A stretch of 64,000 bases of DNA. Origin: Bradyrhizobium roseum (lineage in GTDB: Bacteria > Pseudomonadota > Alphaproteobacteria > Rhizobiales > Xanthobacteraceae). Of this stretch, positions 44,201-52,741 are shown piece after piece. Where the stretch lies: NCBI RefSeq assembly GCF_030413175.1, contig NZ_CP129212.1, positions 3,968,001 through 4,032,000 of the forward strand, in the 5' to 3' direction. The position numbers and the translations under genes are program-made. The notes below the pieces were generated by a model that saw only the letters and a program-made list of their open reading frames with translations, ran no database searches and was not told where the DNA came from. The stretch's first letter is position 1, and every line of letters begins with the position of its first letter.

Positions 44201-45288
44201 AACCCGCAACGCCGACATTGCTGTATATCGACGATGACGCCGGCCTTGCCCGGCTGGTCGACCGCGGCCTGACGCGGGCAGGCTTCAAGGTCGTTCACGC
44301 AGCGGGCGGCGAGCAAGGGCTGGCGCGGCTGGCGCAAGGCGGCATCGATGTGGTCGCGCTCGACCAGTACATGCCGGGGCTCGACGGTCTCGAAACGCTG
44401 GAAAAGATCATGGCGACGGCGGGCGCGCCGCCCGTGGTGTTCGTCACCGCCTCGCAGGATTCGGCGATTGCCGTCACCGCGTTGAAGGCCGGCGCCGCCG
44501 ACTATCTGGTCAAGGATACCCAAGGCGAATTCATTCCGCTGCTCCAGGTCGCCTGCAATGGCGCGCTGCGGCAGGCCGAGATTCAGCGCGCGCGCGACGA
44601 GGCGGAAGCCGAGGTTCACCGCTCGCGCGACCGCTATGCGGCGCTGGCGGCCGAACGCGAGGTGTTGCTGCGCGAAGTCAACCACCGCGTCGGCAACTCC
44701 CTGCAGATCATCGCCTCGCTGCTGCACCTGCAGGCCAACTCGACCACCCAGGACGACGTCAAGGCCGCGCTGACCAATGCGATGGGCCGCGTGGCCGCGG
44801 TCGCGCAGGTTCACCGCCGCCTCTATACCTCGCACGATCTCAAGAGCGTGCTGCTGAACCAGTATCTCGAAGCGCTGCTTGAAGACCTCCGGCGGTCGGC
44901 CGAGGGCAACAAGATGTCACGGCTGACACTGAAGGCCGAACCGATCGAGATCGACCCCGACCGCGCGGTCGCGATCGGCATCATCGTCAACGAACTGGTG
45001 ATGAACGCCGTCAAATACGCCTATCCGGATGGCTCAGGGCCTATTCACGTCGAACTGCAGCTCGACGGTGAAGATATCCTGGTTGCGATTGCCGACGATG
45101 GTGTCGGCCTCAATGTCAAGGTCGACCCGCGCTCCACCGGCATGGGACAACGCATCGTGAGCGCGATGGCCAACAAGCTGGACGCCACCGCCGAGCGCGA
45201 TCCCAATCATCACGGCACCAGGATCGTGCTGCGCTTCCGACGCACGCCGAAACCAGCCCCAAAGCCGAGCAGCGCCGCAGCGGGCTAG
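44197..45288 (+). CDS. Receiver-HisKA_2 hybrid histidine kinase
   Basis: 363-residue soluble protein. Receiver domain (residues 1-125, phospho-acceptor D56 in VVALDQYMPG), a coiled coil (about 128-150), a HisKA_2-type dimerisation domain with H163 in LLREVNHRVGNSLQII, and an HATPase domain (NELVMNAVKYAYP, ADDGVGLNV). HisKA_2/HWE kinases are common in alphaproteobacterial stress and light signalling. A receiver in front of the kinase suggests it is controlled by the upstream pair. A C-terminal Pro/Ala tail follows. Confidence 0.92.
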   Translation: MKPATPTLLYIDDDAGLARLVDRGLTRAGFKVVHAAGGEQGLARLAQGGIDVVALDQYMPGLDGLETLEKIMATAGAPPVVFVTASQDSAIAVTALKAGAADYLVKDTQGEFIPLLQVACNGALRQAEIQRARDEAEAEVHRSRDRYAALAAEREVLLREVNHRVGNSLQIIASLLHLQANSTTQDDVKAALTNAMGRVAAVAQVHRRLYTSHDLKSVLLNQYLEALLEDLRRSAEGNKMSRLTLKAEPIEIDPDRAVAIGIIVNELVMNAVKYAYPDGSGPIHVELQLDGEDILVAIADDGVGLNVKVDPRSTGMGQRIVSAMANKLDATAERDPNHHGTRIVLRFRRTPKPAPKPSSAAAG

Positions 45289-45435
45289 TTCAGGACGGAT
45301 CGCTATTCAGGATTCCGCGCGAAATGTAAGCGGCGGAGCCGCCGCCAGCCTAACGACCTTATGTGTTGAAAATCGCAATCATGGACCGATATTGTCCGAT
45401 CTGGTCAATCGTACCCGGATCCATCGTCACCTGCC

Positions 45436-46251
45436 ATGCCCTTCTACCAGCTCAAAGAAGAAGGTCTTCATCCCGACGATGATTTCGATCCCGAGGACGT
45501 GCCCCGCGCCATCGCGGCCGTCGGGTTCGACATGTTCACCAAAGGCGTCGAGATGCCCGTTCACGCGCACCGGAAGGCCCAGCTCATCCTGACCTTGCGC
45601 GGCGTCGTCAGGTGCGAGGCCGGTAACGGCGTCTGGATCGTGCCGCCACGCTGTGCACTGTGGATTCCCGGCAACCTTCCCCACAGCGTGACCGCTGCCG
45701 GAAATGTCGAGGTCTATCTGCTGTTCGTCGAACCGGATGCGACGCCCGCGTTGCCGAGGCAATGCTGCACGCTGTCGATCTCGCCGTTGCTCGAACGCTT
45801 GCTGCTGCATGTCACCCAGATGCCGGTGCTGTACGATGTCGGCGGCGCCGACGGCCGGATCGCCACGGTGCTGCTCGACCAATTGTCTGTCGCGCCCGTC
45901 GAGAAGCTGAACTTCCCGATGCCGGTTGATGCCAAGCTGCGTAAGATCGCTGCCGCGATGATGGCCAATCCCTCCGACCGCGCGACGATCGACGACTGGG
46001 GCCGGCGCACGGCCGTCGCGCCGCGGACCTTGACCCGGGCGCTGAAACGCGAGACCGGCATGAGCTTCGGCCGCTGGCGCCAGCAACTGCACATCCTCAT
46101 TGCGCTGCAGCGCCTTGATCAGGGGGCGTCGGTCCAGACCGTGGCGCTCGATCTCGGCTATGAGGGCGCGAGCGCCTTCGTCACCATGTTCCGCAAGGCT
46201 TTGGGCAAGCCACCTGCCCGTTATCTGGCAGAACGCCGCGTCGGCGCGTGA
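45436..46251 (+). CDS. AraC-family transcriptional regulator with cupin sensor
   Basis: 271 residues. An N-terminal cupin-like domain (MPVHAHRKAQLILTLRG ... WIPGNLPHSV) probably senses a small ligand. The C-terminal double helix-turn-helix (RTLTRALKRETGMSFGRWRQQ and ALDLGYEGASAFVTMFRKALG) binds DNA. The upstream spacer has GGAC-N7-GTCC at 45383-45397, a possible binding site. Target genes are unknown; the O-methyltransferase gene starts 159 bp downstream. Confidence 0.92.
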   Translation: MPFYQLKEEGLHPDDDFDPEDVPRAIAAVGFDMFTKGVEMPVHAHRKAQLILTLRGVVRCEAGNGVWIVPPRCALWIPGNLPHSVTAAGNVEVYLLFVEPDATPALPRQCCTLSISPLLERLLLHVTQMPVLYDVGGADGRIATVLLDQLSVAPVEKLNFPMPVDAKLRKIAAAMMANPSDRATIDDWGRRTAVAPRTLTRALKRETGMSFGRWRQQLHILIALQRLDQGASVQTVALDLGYEGASAFVTMFRKALGKPPARYLAERRVGA

Positions 46252-46410
46252 TCGTGGTTCGCCATCGCGCGAACGTCGAAGCCCAATTGACCGGAAATCG
46301 CAATATTTTGTCTCGTTTGCGGAATACGGTCAGCCGGGCGATTTCGTATCCTGGCGCCAACGCTGACACCCTCGCGTGTCCGCGGGCGAATTTCCAACGG
46401 AGACGGAAAC

Positions 46411-47103
46411 GTGGACTCACTCAGCAGCGGCCCGGTCGCAGAAGTTCTCAGACGCCTCCATCAGGAAGCCGAAGCCGCCGACGCAGCGCTGATGCAATCC
46501 CTTGCGAGCGAGACGAGCAGTGTCGAGCAGGCGATGAGACAGGTTGTTGAAGCTGAGGCCAAGGATCTGACGGGGCTGTATCACGGTTACGCCGATAATT
46601 TTCTGAGCGTCTCCCCGACGTTTGGGCGCTTTCTCTACATGTGTGCTCGAAGCTGCAAGGCCAGGCGTATCGTCGAGTTCGGCTCTTCGATGGGAATTTC
46701 CGCCATCTATATGGCGGCGGCGCTGCGCGACATGGGTGGCGGCCGCCTGATCGGCACCGATCTCGAGCCCAGCAAGGCCGAACGCGCGCGTGCGAACGTG
46801 ACGGCCGCCGGGTTGGGCGATCTCGTCGAGTTTCGGGTCGGCGACGCACGTCAGACCCTCCAATCCGACATGGGCGGTGACGTCGACATGGTGATGCTCG
46901 ACGGCGCCTTCACTCTCTATCTTCCCATCCTCAAGCTGCTGGAGCCGTATCTGAAACCGGGTGCGATCATCATCGGCGAGAATGCGTTCGCGCAAGCCGG
47001 CGGTTACATCCAGTACGTCCGCGATTATCAGAACGGTTATCTCTCATTGCCGCTGTCGTTCGATCCGGAGCGCGGTAACGAACTCACCGTCAGGACGAAA
47101 TGA
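46411..47103 (+). CDS. SAM-dependent O-methyltransferase
   Basis: 230-residue methyltransferase of the class I / catechol-O-methyltransferase-like group. SAM-binding motif I is VEFGSSMGISAIYMAAAL, with GTDLEPSKAERARANV and FRVGDARQTL next, and the metal/catalytic region DMVMLDGAF. A helical lid occupies the N-terminus (about 1-85). GTG start at 46411. It lies 45 bp upstream of a siderophore-interacting-type reductase in the same direction; the two may act together on a catechol or iron-chelate substrate, which is inference. Confidence 0.88.
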   Translation: MDSLSSGPVAEVLRRLHQEAEAADAALMQSLASETSSVEQAMRQVVEAEAKDLTGLYHGYADNFLSVSPTFGRFLYMCARSCKARRIVEFGSSMGISAIYMAAALRDMGGGRLIGTDLEPSKAERARANVTAAGLGDLVEFRVGDARQTLQSDMGGDVDMVMLDGAFTLYLPILKLLEPYLKPGAIIIGENAFAQAGGYIQYVRDYQNGYLSLPLSFDPERGNELTVRTK

Positions 47104-47148
47104 TCCGCGCCGCGGCGCTGGCGAAATTTAAGGTGAAGGAAGCGAAGT

Positions 47149-47904
47149 TTGACGGAAGCCGCCAACCGGCCACATGATTCTGCGCCGCCGTTCGCCCCGC
47201 CGGGCCGCATCATGCGGACGTTGCTGCAATGGCTGATGCGTCCCGCGCGCGTTGCCGCGGTCGAGACGCTCTCGCCGCACTTTCGGCTGGTCCACCTGGA
47301 AGGCGAAGCGCTCAGGAGCGTCGCCTGGACGGCTGGCCAAAAGGTCCAGGTATCGATGGGCTCGGGCCTGACTGCGCGAACCTACACGCCGCTGTCGTGG
47401 GACGCCGGCAGCGGCAGGACACGAATGCTCACCTTCGCACATGGCGACGGTCCTGGCAGCCGATGGGCAAGCGGCTTGCGCGAAGGCGACAGCTGCCAGT
47501 TCTTCGGTCCGCGCCGCTCCCTCGATCTATCCGGTCTCGAATCGCCGGTGGCGCTGTTCGGCGATGAGACTTCGTTTGCCCTGGCGGCGGCACTTCGCGA
47601 TTCGCCGCAGATTGACGGCGCAATCCACGTGTTTGAGGTCTCCGATGTCGCGGAGTCCCGGCCGGTGCTGGAGGCGATCGGCGTGCGCGAGGCGACATTG
47701 GCCGAGCGCACCGCCGGCGACGCCCATCTCGCCGCGGCCGAAGCCGAACTGTTGCGCCTTGCCGACAGCGGCGCGCATTTCGTTCTGACAGGCAAGGCAT
47801 CGTCGATCCAGCGCCTCAGCCGCGCCTTGAAAGCAGCCGGCGTCGCGTCTCGGCGTTTGCAGACCAAGGCCTATTGGGCCAAGGGCAAGACCGGGTTGGA
47901 CTAG
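47149..47904 (+). CDS. Siderophore-interacting protein / FAD-linked ferric reductase-like
   Basis: 251 residues. The FAD-binding beta barrel contains TARTYTPLSWD (the R-x-Y-T/S motif) and LTFAHGDGPGSRWASGL. The NAD(P)H-side domain contains VALFGDETSFALAAAL and ends with a SIP-type tail QTKAYWAKGKTGLD. Such enzymes release iron from ferric siderophores in the cytoplasm. It starts with TTG at 47149 behind AAGGAAG; an ATG at 47212 is an alternative. Confidence 0.85.
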   Translation: MTEAANRPHDSAPPFAPPGRIMRTLLQWLMRPARVAAVETLSPHFRLVHLEGEALRSVAWTAGQKVQVSMGSGLTARTYTPLSWDAGSGRTRMLTFAHGDGPGSRWASGLREGDSCQFFGPRRSLDLSGLESPVALFGDETSFALAAALRDSPQIDGAIHVFEVSDVAESRPVLEAIGVREATLAERTAGDAHLAAAEAELLRLADSGAHFVLTGKASSIQRLSRALKAAGVASRRLQTKAYWAKGKTGLD

Positions 47905-48008
47905 GTTGATTGACATGCCACGCAGCGGGATCATCGCGGCGGCAAAGTGAGCTGAGTGAAAGACGTCAAATCAAAAACCCGAAGCCGATTTCATCGGAAC
48001 CGGCCATG

Positions 48009-48803
48009 CTAATCCCGCGGCGTTGCCGCCTCGATCGCGCGGGCAGCTGCCACCAGAACGTCCGCAACCTCGATCGCGCGACGCGGGCTCAGCCGGCTTC
48101 GGATGGCCGAGAGCGTGATCGCGGCGGCCGGCACACCGTCTGGCTTCCGGATCCAGGCCGAAAGCGACTTGGTTCCCTGCACCAGCCCGACATCGCGCAG
48201 ATTGTAGCCACGGCGGCGCGCGAGCTGGACCTGGTCGAGCACCGTCGCCGTGTCGGTCCGATAGGCGCCAAACCGTGGTTCGTTGGCGAGCACGATCTTG
48301 CGCGCCTCCGCCGCCGGCATCGCGGCGAGTATCGCGACGCCGGCACTGCTGACGCCCAGCGGCCTTCGCACGCCGACCTCGATCGAGAGCACCTGGATCG
48401 GATAGAAGCCGATACGGCGGGCCACGCATAGGGTGTCGAGGCCGGTGCGCACCGTCAGGAACAGCGTATCGCCGAGTTGCGCCGACGCTGCCGCGAGATG
48501 CGGCTCGGCTGCAATCAGCAGCGGCGTTCGCGAGGGCCGCGCGAGCGCCAGTTCGGACACCTGGCGACCGACGACGTAGTTCCCCGTCCGCTCGCTGCGC
48601 TCGACGATTCCCTCCTCGATCAGCACGTGCACGATGCGGTGGACCGTAGGTCGCGCGAGTGACGTCGCCTGCACAACCTCGGCCAGCGGCACGCCTTTTT
48701 CTCCGCCGACCGCGAGCGTTCGCAGCACGGACAGGGCGCGGCGGATCGCCTGCCCGCCCTGCTGCGGACCTCGTCCTCGCGCCCTTAACCGACCGTTTGT
48801 CAT
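48009..48803 (-). CDS. IclR-family transcriptional regulator
   Basis: 264 residues. N-terminal winged helix (QAIRRALSVLRTLAVGGEKGVPLAEVVQ) and a C-terminal IclR effector domain (VSSAGVAILAAMPAAEARKIV, DVGLVQGTKSLSAWI). The start MTNGRLRARG at 48803 follows GGGAG; a longer frame to 48926 crosses the palindrome and is rejected. It is transcribed divergently from the TctC-led catabolic operon and very likely controls it and itself. Confidence 0.92.
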   Translation of the reverse strand: MTNGRLRARGRGPQQGGQAIRRALSVLRTLAVGGEKGVPLAEVVQATSLARPTVHRIVHVLIEEGIVERSERTGNYVVGRQVSELALARPSRTPLLIAAEPHLAAASAQLGDTLFLTVRTGLDTLCVARRIGFYPIQVLSIEVGVRRPLGVSSAGVAILAAMPAAEARKIVLANEPRFGAYRTDTATVLDQVQLARRRGYNLRDVGLVQGTKSLSAWIRKPDGVPAAAITLSAIRSRLSPRRAIEVADVLVAAARAIEAATPRD

Positions 48804-48815
48804 CGCAGGGCTCCC

Positions 48816-48832
48816 TGTCCATAATGTGGACA
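48816..48832. promoter_or_regulatory. Putative IclR-type operator in the divergent promoter
   Basis: TGTCCATAATGTGGACA, a perfect six-base inverted repeat with a five-base spacer, 13 bases before the regulator's start codon and about 140 bases before the operon's first gene. IclR regulators bind palindromes of this size. Confidence 0.55.
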
Positions 48833-48968
48833 GAAACACCACAATTTCGTCGACAGCGAAAGGGCAGCGCGCAAGATCGGGGCAGACAACAGACGCGCCT
48901 GCCGCCCGGGGACGGGGCTTGCGCATAAAAAATGCTGCGGCGGATCCGCCGCTTTTCGGGAGAATGCG

Positions 48969-49946
48969 ATGAAATTTTTCGCGATCGCAGGCGTTGCTCT
49001 ATCGACAATGCTGACGGTGGTTTCGAGCCTTCCGGCCGTTGCCCAGCAATGGCCAACGCGGCAGGTCAAGCTGATCGTGCCCTATCCGGCTGGCGGCAAT
49101 GTCGACAGCGCGGCGCGCGTCATCGCCGACAGGCTGCAGGCCAAGCTGGGCCAGACGTTCATCGTCGAGAACAAGGCCGGCGCCGGCGGTCTCATCGCCG
49201 GCGAAGCATTCGCCAAGATGCCGCCCGACGGCTATGCGCTGTTCGTAGGCGCCAACGGCCCGGTGCTGTTCGCGCCCGAGATCGCCAAGCGCGACGCCTA
49301 CAACTGGAAGCGGGATTTTGTCCCGATCAGCTCGATCACGATGACGCCGCTGGTGCTCGAAGTGCATCCATCGCTGCCGGCCAAAGATCTGAAGGAGTTC
49401 ATCGAACTCGCCCGCAAGGATCCCGGCAAGCTGACCATGGCGTCCCCCGGCCAGGGCACCACCAACCACCTGCTCAGCGAGTTGATGCAATCGACGCTCG
49501 GCGTGGAATGGCTGACGGTGCATTACCGCGGTAACGCACCGGCGCTCAACGATTTGATCGGCGGTCAGGTGCAGTTCGCGCTCGACCAGATCTCGGTCGG
49601 GCTGCCTTCCATCAAGAGCGGCATGCTGCGCGCGCTTGCCGTCACCGGAACTCACCGCGCCTCCTGGCTGCCGGATGTCCCGACCTTCACCGAACTCGGC
49701 TACAAGGAATTCGACGGCCAGACCTTTACCGGCCTGTTCGCGCCGGCGCGCACGCCGGCCGAGGTCGTGACGAAACTGCACGAGACGCTGGCGGAAATCC
49801 TGAAGGATCCCGCCGTCATCGCGAAATTCAACGCGCTCGGCGCCGAGGCCGTATCGATGAAGCCACAGGAGTTCACGGGCTATCTCGAACGCGAGGACGC
49901 CAAGTGGATCCCGGTGGTCCGCAAGGCCAACATCAAGGCGGACTGA
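48969..49946 (+). CDS. Tripartite tricarboxylate transporter (TctC/Bug) substrate-binding protein
   Basis: 325-residue periplasmic binding protein. Signal peptide 1-25 (ending PAVAQ). Bug-family text: WPTRQVKLIVPYPAGGNVDSAARV, QTFIVENKAGAGGLIAGE and PTFTELGYKEFDG. Bug proteins bind carboxylates and aromatic acids. No TctA/TctB membrane genes are present here, so it is an orphan receptor, common in this family. It is the first gene of a six-gene operon. Confidence 0.94.
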   Translation: MKFFAIAGVALSTMLTVVSSLPAVAQQWPTRQVKLIVPYPAGGNVDSAARVIADRLQAKLGQTFIVENKAGAGGLIAGEAFAKMPPDGYALFVGANGPVLFAPEIAKRDAYNWKRDFVPISSITMTPLVLEVHPSLPAKDLKEFIELARKDPGKLTMASPGQGTTNHLLSELMQSTLGVEWLTVHYRGNAPALNDLIGGQVQFALDQISVGLPSIKSGMLRALAVTGTHRASWLPDVPTFTELGYKEFDGQTFTGLFAPARTPAEVVTKLHETLAEILKDPAVIAKFNALGAEAVSMKPQEFTGYLEREDAKWIPVVRKANIKAD

Positions 49947-49949
49947 TCC

Positions 49950-50567
49950 ATGCAGATCGATCCCGGCGATCTCGGCGCGGAGCGGATTTACCGGCTGATG
50001 ACCGGCATCGTGGTGCCGCGCCCGATCGCCTGGGTGACGAGCCTGTCGCGCACGGGCGTGCTCAACCTCGCCCCGTTCAGCGCCTTCACCTTCGTCTCGC
50101 AGAAGCCGCCGATGCTGGCCATCAGCGTCGGCCGCAAGGGGCCCGACTACAAGGATACGGCGCACAACATCCTCGACACCCAGGAGTACGTCATCCACAT
50201 CGCCGACACGCCGTTGATGGGTGCGGTGCATGACAGTTCGGTCGAGCATCCGCCCGAAGTCAGCGAGGTCGAAGAGCTCAAGCTCGAAACGCTTCCCAGC
50301 GAGCGCATCAAGGTGCGCCGGCTTGCCGCTGCGCCGGTCGCGATGGAATGCGTGTTTCGGCAATGTCTCGAATTCGGCGAGGCGCGCAGCCGGCTCATCG
50401 TCGGCGAGGTCGTGATGTTCCACATCCGCGACGGCCTCGTGAACAACGGCAAGGTCGAGACCGCAGCGCTCGACCCGATCGCCCGCATCGGTGGGCCGCG
50501 CTACGCCCGGCTCGGCGAGATCGTGACGCTGGGCGCCGTCTTCCAAACCCCGAAATCGACCGATTAG
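49950..50567 (+). CDS. Flavin reductase-like (FMN-binding split barrel) protein
   Basis: 205-residue protein of the DIM6/NTAB flavin reductase-like family. Core text: LMTGIVVPRPIAWVTSLSR, LAPFSAFTFVSQKPPMLAIS and KDTAHNILDTQEYVIHIA. Relatives supply reduced flavin to two-component monooxygenases or themselves act on flavin-linked substrates. No monooxygenase gene is in the window. It starts three bases after the TctC gene. Confidence 0.9.
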   Translation: MQIDPGDLGAERIYRLMTGIVVPRPIAWVTSLSRTGVLNLAPFSAFTFVSQKPPMLAISVGRKGPDYKDTAHNILDTQEYVIHIADTPLMGAVHDSSVEHPPEVSEVEELKLETLPSERIKVRRLAAAPVAMECVFRQCLEFGEARSRLIVGEVVMFHIRDGLVNNGKVETAALDPIARIGGPRYARLGEIVTLGAVFQTPKSTD

Positions 50568-50640
50568 TGGTGGCAGCCATCCGTAGCGAGCTTGCTGACG
50601 TCGGACGCAGATCGAAGCAGGATTCTCGAAGGGGACGACA

Positions 50641-51501
50641 ATGCGACTTGTGAGCTATATGATGGAAGGAGAGCCGCGCTACGGCGCGGCCGTCGACGAT
50701 GGCGTCGTCGATCTGACGAAGCGGATCGGCCCGAAATGTCCGGACCTTCGGAGCCTGATCGCCAGGGACGGCCTGGAAGTCGCGCGCCAGATGGTCGCCG
50801 GCCTCAAGCCGAGCCATGCACTCGACGATCTCGTGCTGCTGCCGCCGATTCCGAACCCGGAAAAACTCTGGTGCATCGGCGTCAACTACAAGGACCGCAA
50901 CGCCGAGTACAAGGACAATTCGGACCTGCCGAAATATCCGAGCCTGTTCGTCCGCAATCCCTCCTCCGTGGTCGGCTCCGGTCAACCGATCGAAAAGCCG
51001 AAGATTTCCGAACAGCTCGACTATGAGGGCGAGCTTGTAATCGTGATCGGCAAGGAAGGCCGCCACATTCCCCGCGAGCGCGCCTTTGAGCACATCGTGG
51101 GCATGACGCTGTGCAACGAGGGCAGCGTGCGCGACTGGCTGCACCACGGCAAGTTCAACGTCACACAGGGCAAGAATTTCGATCGCTCCGGCAGCATCGG
51201 GCCGTGGATCGTCACCGCTGACGAATGCGATCCGCGCGGGCCGCACGACATCATCACCCGCGTCAATGGCGAGGTGCGCCAGAGCGACAGCACCGAACGG
51301 CTGATGTTTCCGTTCGATTTCCTGATCGCCTACCTCTCCACCTTTGCCACCCTGAAGCCCGGCGACATGATCGCCACCGGCACGCCGACCGGCGCCGGCG
51401 CAAGGTTCACCCCGCCGCGCTGGCTCAAGCCCGGCGACGTCGTCGAGGTGGAATCCGCTGGGATCGGTATCCTGCGCAACACCGTGGCGGAGGAGCAGTA
51501 A
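50641..51501 (+). CDS. Fumarylacetoacetate hydrolase (FAH) family protein
   Basis: 286-residue FAH-fold enzyme. The metal site is visible as YEGELVIVIG (two Glu) and a later Asp in GKNFDRSGSIGPW; also LWCIGVNYKDRNAEY and GDMIATGTPTGAGA, typical of the group. FAH enzymes hydrolyse, decarboxylate or isomerise 2-keto-enoates from aromatic ring cleavage. In this operon it would act on the ring-cleavage product next to the HpaH-type hydratase; the substrate is not fixed by sequence. Confidence 0.93.
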   Translation: MRLVSYMMEGEPRYGAAVDDGVVDLTKRIGPKCPDLRSLIARDGLEVARQMVAGLKPSHALDDLVLLPPIPNPEKLWCIGVNYKDRNAEYKDNSDLPKYPSLFVRNPSSVVGSGQPIEKPKISEQLDYEGELVIVIGKEGRHIPRERAFEHIVGMTLCNEGSVRDWLHHGKFNVTQGKNFDRSGSIGPWIVTADECDPRGPHDIITRVNGEVRQSDSTERLMFPFDFLIAYLSTFATLKPGDMIATGTPTGAGARFTPPRWLKPGDVVEVESAGIGILRNTVAEEQ

Positions 51502-51505
51502 ACCG

Positions 51506-52309
51506 ATGCTCGACCAAGCAATCGTCGAACGGCTGGCGCAGCGCCTGGATGAAGCCGAACGCAGCAAGTCGCTGATCACGGCCTTCACGCGCGACTACCC
51601 GGATCTCACGATCGAGGATGCCTATGCCATCCAGCGCGCCTGGACAAAACTGCAACTCTCCCGGGGGCGCGTCGTCAAGGGCCACAAGATCGGCCTGACC
51701 TCGAAGGCGATGCAAAACGCCGTCGGCATTTCCGAGCCGGACTATGGTGTGCTGTTCGCCGACATGTTCTATCCCGACGCCTCGCCGATCCCGTTCGACC
51801 GCTTCCACGCGCCGCGCATCGAGGTCGAGCTGGCATTCGTGCTGAAGGCGCCCTTGAAGGGCCCCGGCTGCACGCTGTTCGACGTGCTCAACGCCACCGA
51901 CTATGTCACGCCCGCACTCGAAATCCTGGAAACGCGGATGCACCGCGTCGACCCAGAGACCAAGGCCCCGCGCAAGGTGATGGACACGATATCGGACAAC
52001 GCCGCCAATGCCGCGCTGGTGGTCGGCGGCCGTCCGATTCGTCCGCTGGACTTCGACCTGCGCTGGATCGGCGCGCTGCTGTTCCGCAACGGCCAGATCG
52101 AGGAGACCGGCATCGCCGCCGGCGTCCTCAACCATCCCGCCAACGGCGTGGCCTGGCTCGCCGACCGGCTGGCCGCCCAGGGTGAGACGCTCGAAGCCGG
52201 CGAAGTGGTGCTGGCCGGATCATTTACCCGGCCGGTCGACATATCAAAGGGCGATACGTTCCATGCCGACTACGGCCCGTTCGGATCGGTGTCCTGCCAG
52301 TTCGTCTGA
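51506..52309 (+). CDS. 2-oxo-hept-4-ene-1,7-dioate hydratase-like (HpaH/MhpD family)
   Basis: 267-residue hydratase/decarboxylase of the FAH superfamily. Recognised by [31 protein letters not shown], the metal/acid residues in [11 protein letters not shown], and [28 protein letters not shown]. Relatives add water to 2-oxo-alkenoates in meta-cleavage pathways, as HpaH does in homoprotocatechuate breakdown. It begins four bases after the FAH gene. Confidence 0.92.
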   Translation: MLDQAIVERLAQRLDEAERSKSLITAFTRDYPDLTIEDAYAIQRAWTKLQLSRGRVVKGHKIGLTSKAMQNAVGISEPDYGVLFADMFYPDASPIPFDRFHAPRIEVELAFVLKAPLKGPGCTLFDVLNATDYVTPALEILETRMHRVDPETKAPRKVMDTISDNAANAALVVGGRPIRPLDFDLRWIGALLFRNGQIEETGIAAGVLNHPANGVAWLADRLAAQGETLEAGEVVLAGSFTRPVDISKGDTFHADYGPFGSVSCQFV

Positions 52310-52337
52310 ACCACAAAACGTCCCAGGGAGAGCCGCG

Positions 52338-52718
52338 ATGACAAGGCGCAAGAGCATCCACATCGGCGAGTTCAAACACGCCAATCCGATTCCGAACGCC
52401 TGCCGGATCGGCCATCTGCTGATGTCCGGCGTCATCCTCGGCCGCGACGCGGATGGCAGGATGCCGGAAAAGATCGAAGACCAGTGCGCCAACATGTTCG
52501 GCCACATGAAGGCGATCGTTGAAGCCGGCGGCGGCACGACCGACGACATCATCAAGATGACGGTGTGGCTGCAGGATCGCAGCCAGCGCGCGCCGGTCAA
52601 TGTCGAATGGCTGAAAATGTTTCCCGACGAACATTCCCGCCCGGCCCGCCACGCGCTGCAGATGGACATGGAGAACGGCGCGCTCGTGCAATGCGACTTT
52701 ACGGCCGTGATCGGCTGA
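52338..52718 (+). CDS. RidA family (YjgF/UK114) protein
   Basis: 126-residue Rid-fold protein. Family text: LLMSGVILGRDADG, QCANMFGHMKAIVEAGGGTTDDIIKMTVWLQD and SRPARHALQMDM with the substrate Arg. RidA proteins hydrolyse enamines and imines, and some (2-aminomuconate deaminases) act inside aromatic pathways. Its presence suggests the operon handles an amino- or N-containing intermediate, which is inference. The ATG follows AGGGAGAG. Confidence 0.9.
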   Translation: MTRRKSIHIGEFKHANPIPNACRIGHLLMSGVILGRDADGRMPEKIEDQCANMFGHMKAIVEAGGGTTDDIIKMTVWLQDRSQRAPVNVEWLKMFPDEHSRPARHALQMDMENGALVQCDFTAVIG

Positions 52719-52741
52719 TGCGATCGAAGGAGTAACAGAAC

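Noticed and set aside
45330..45345. gcggcgg-ag-ccgccgc hairpin after the hybrid kinase gene, considered as a terminator
   Set aside because: The loop is too short and no T-run follows; may be chance in GC-rich DNA.
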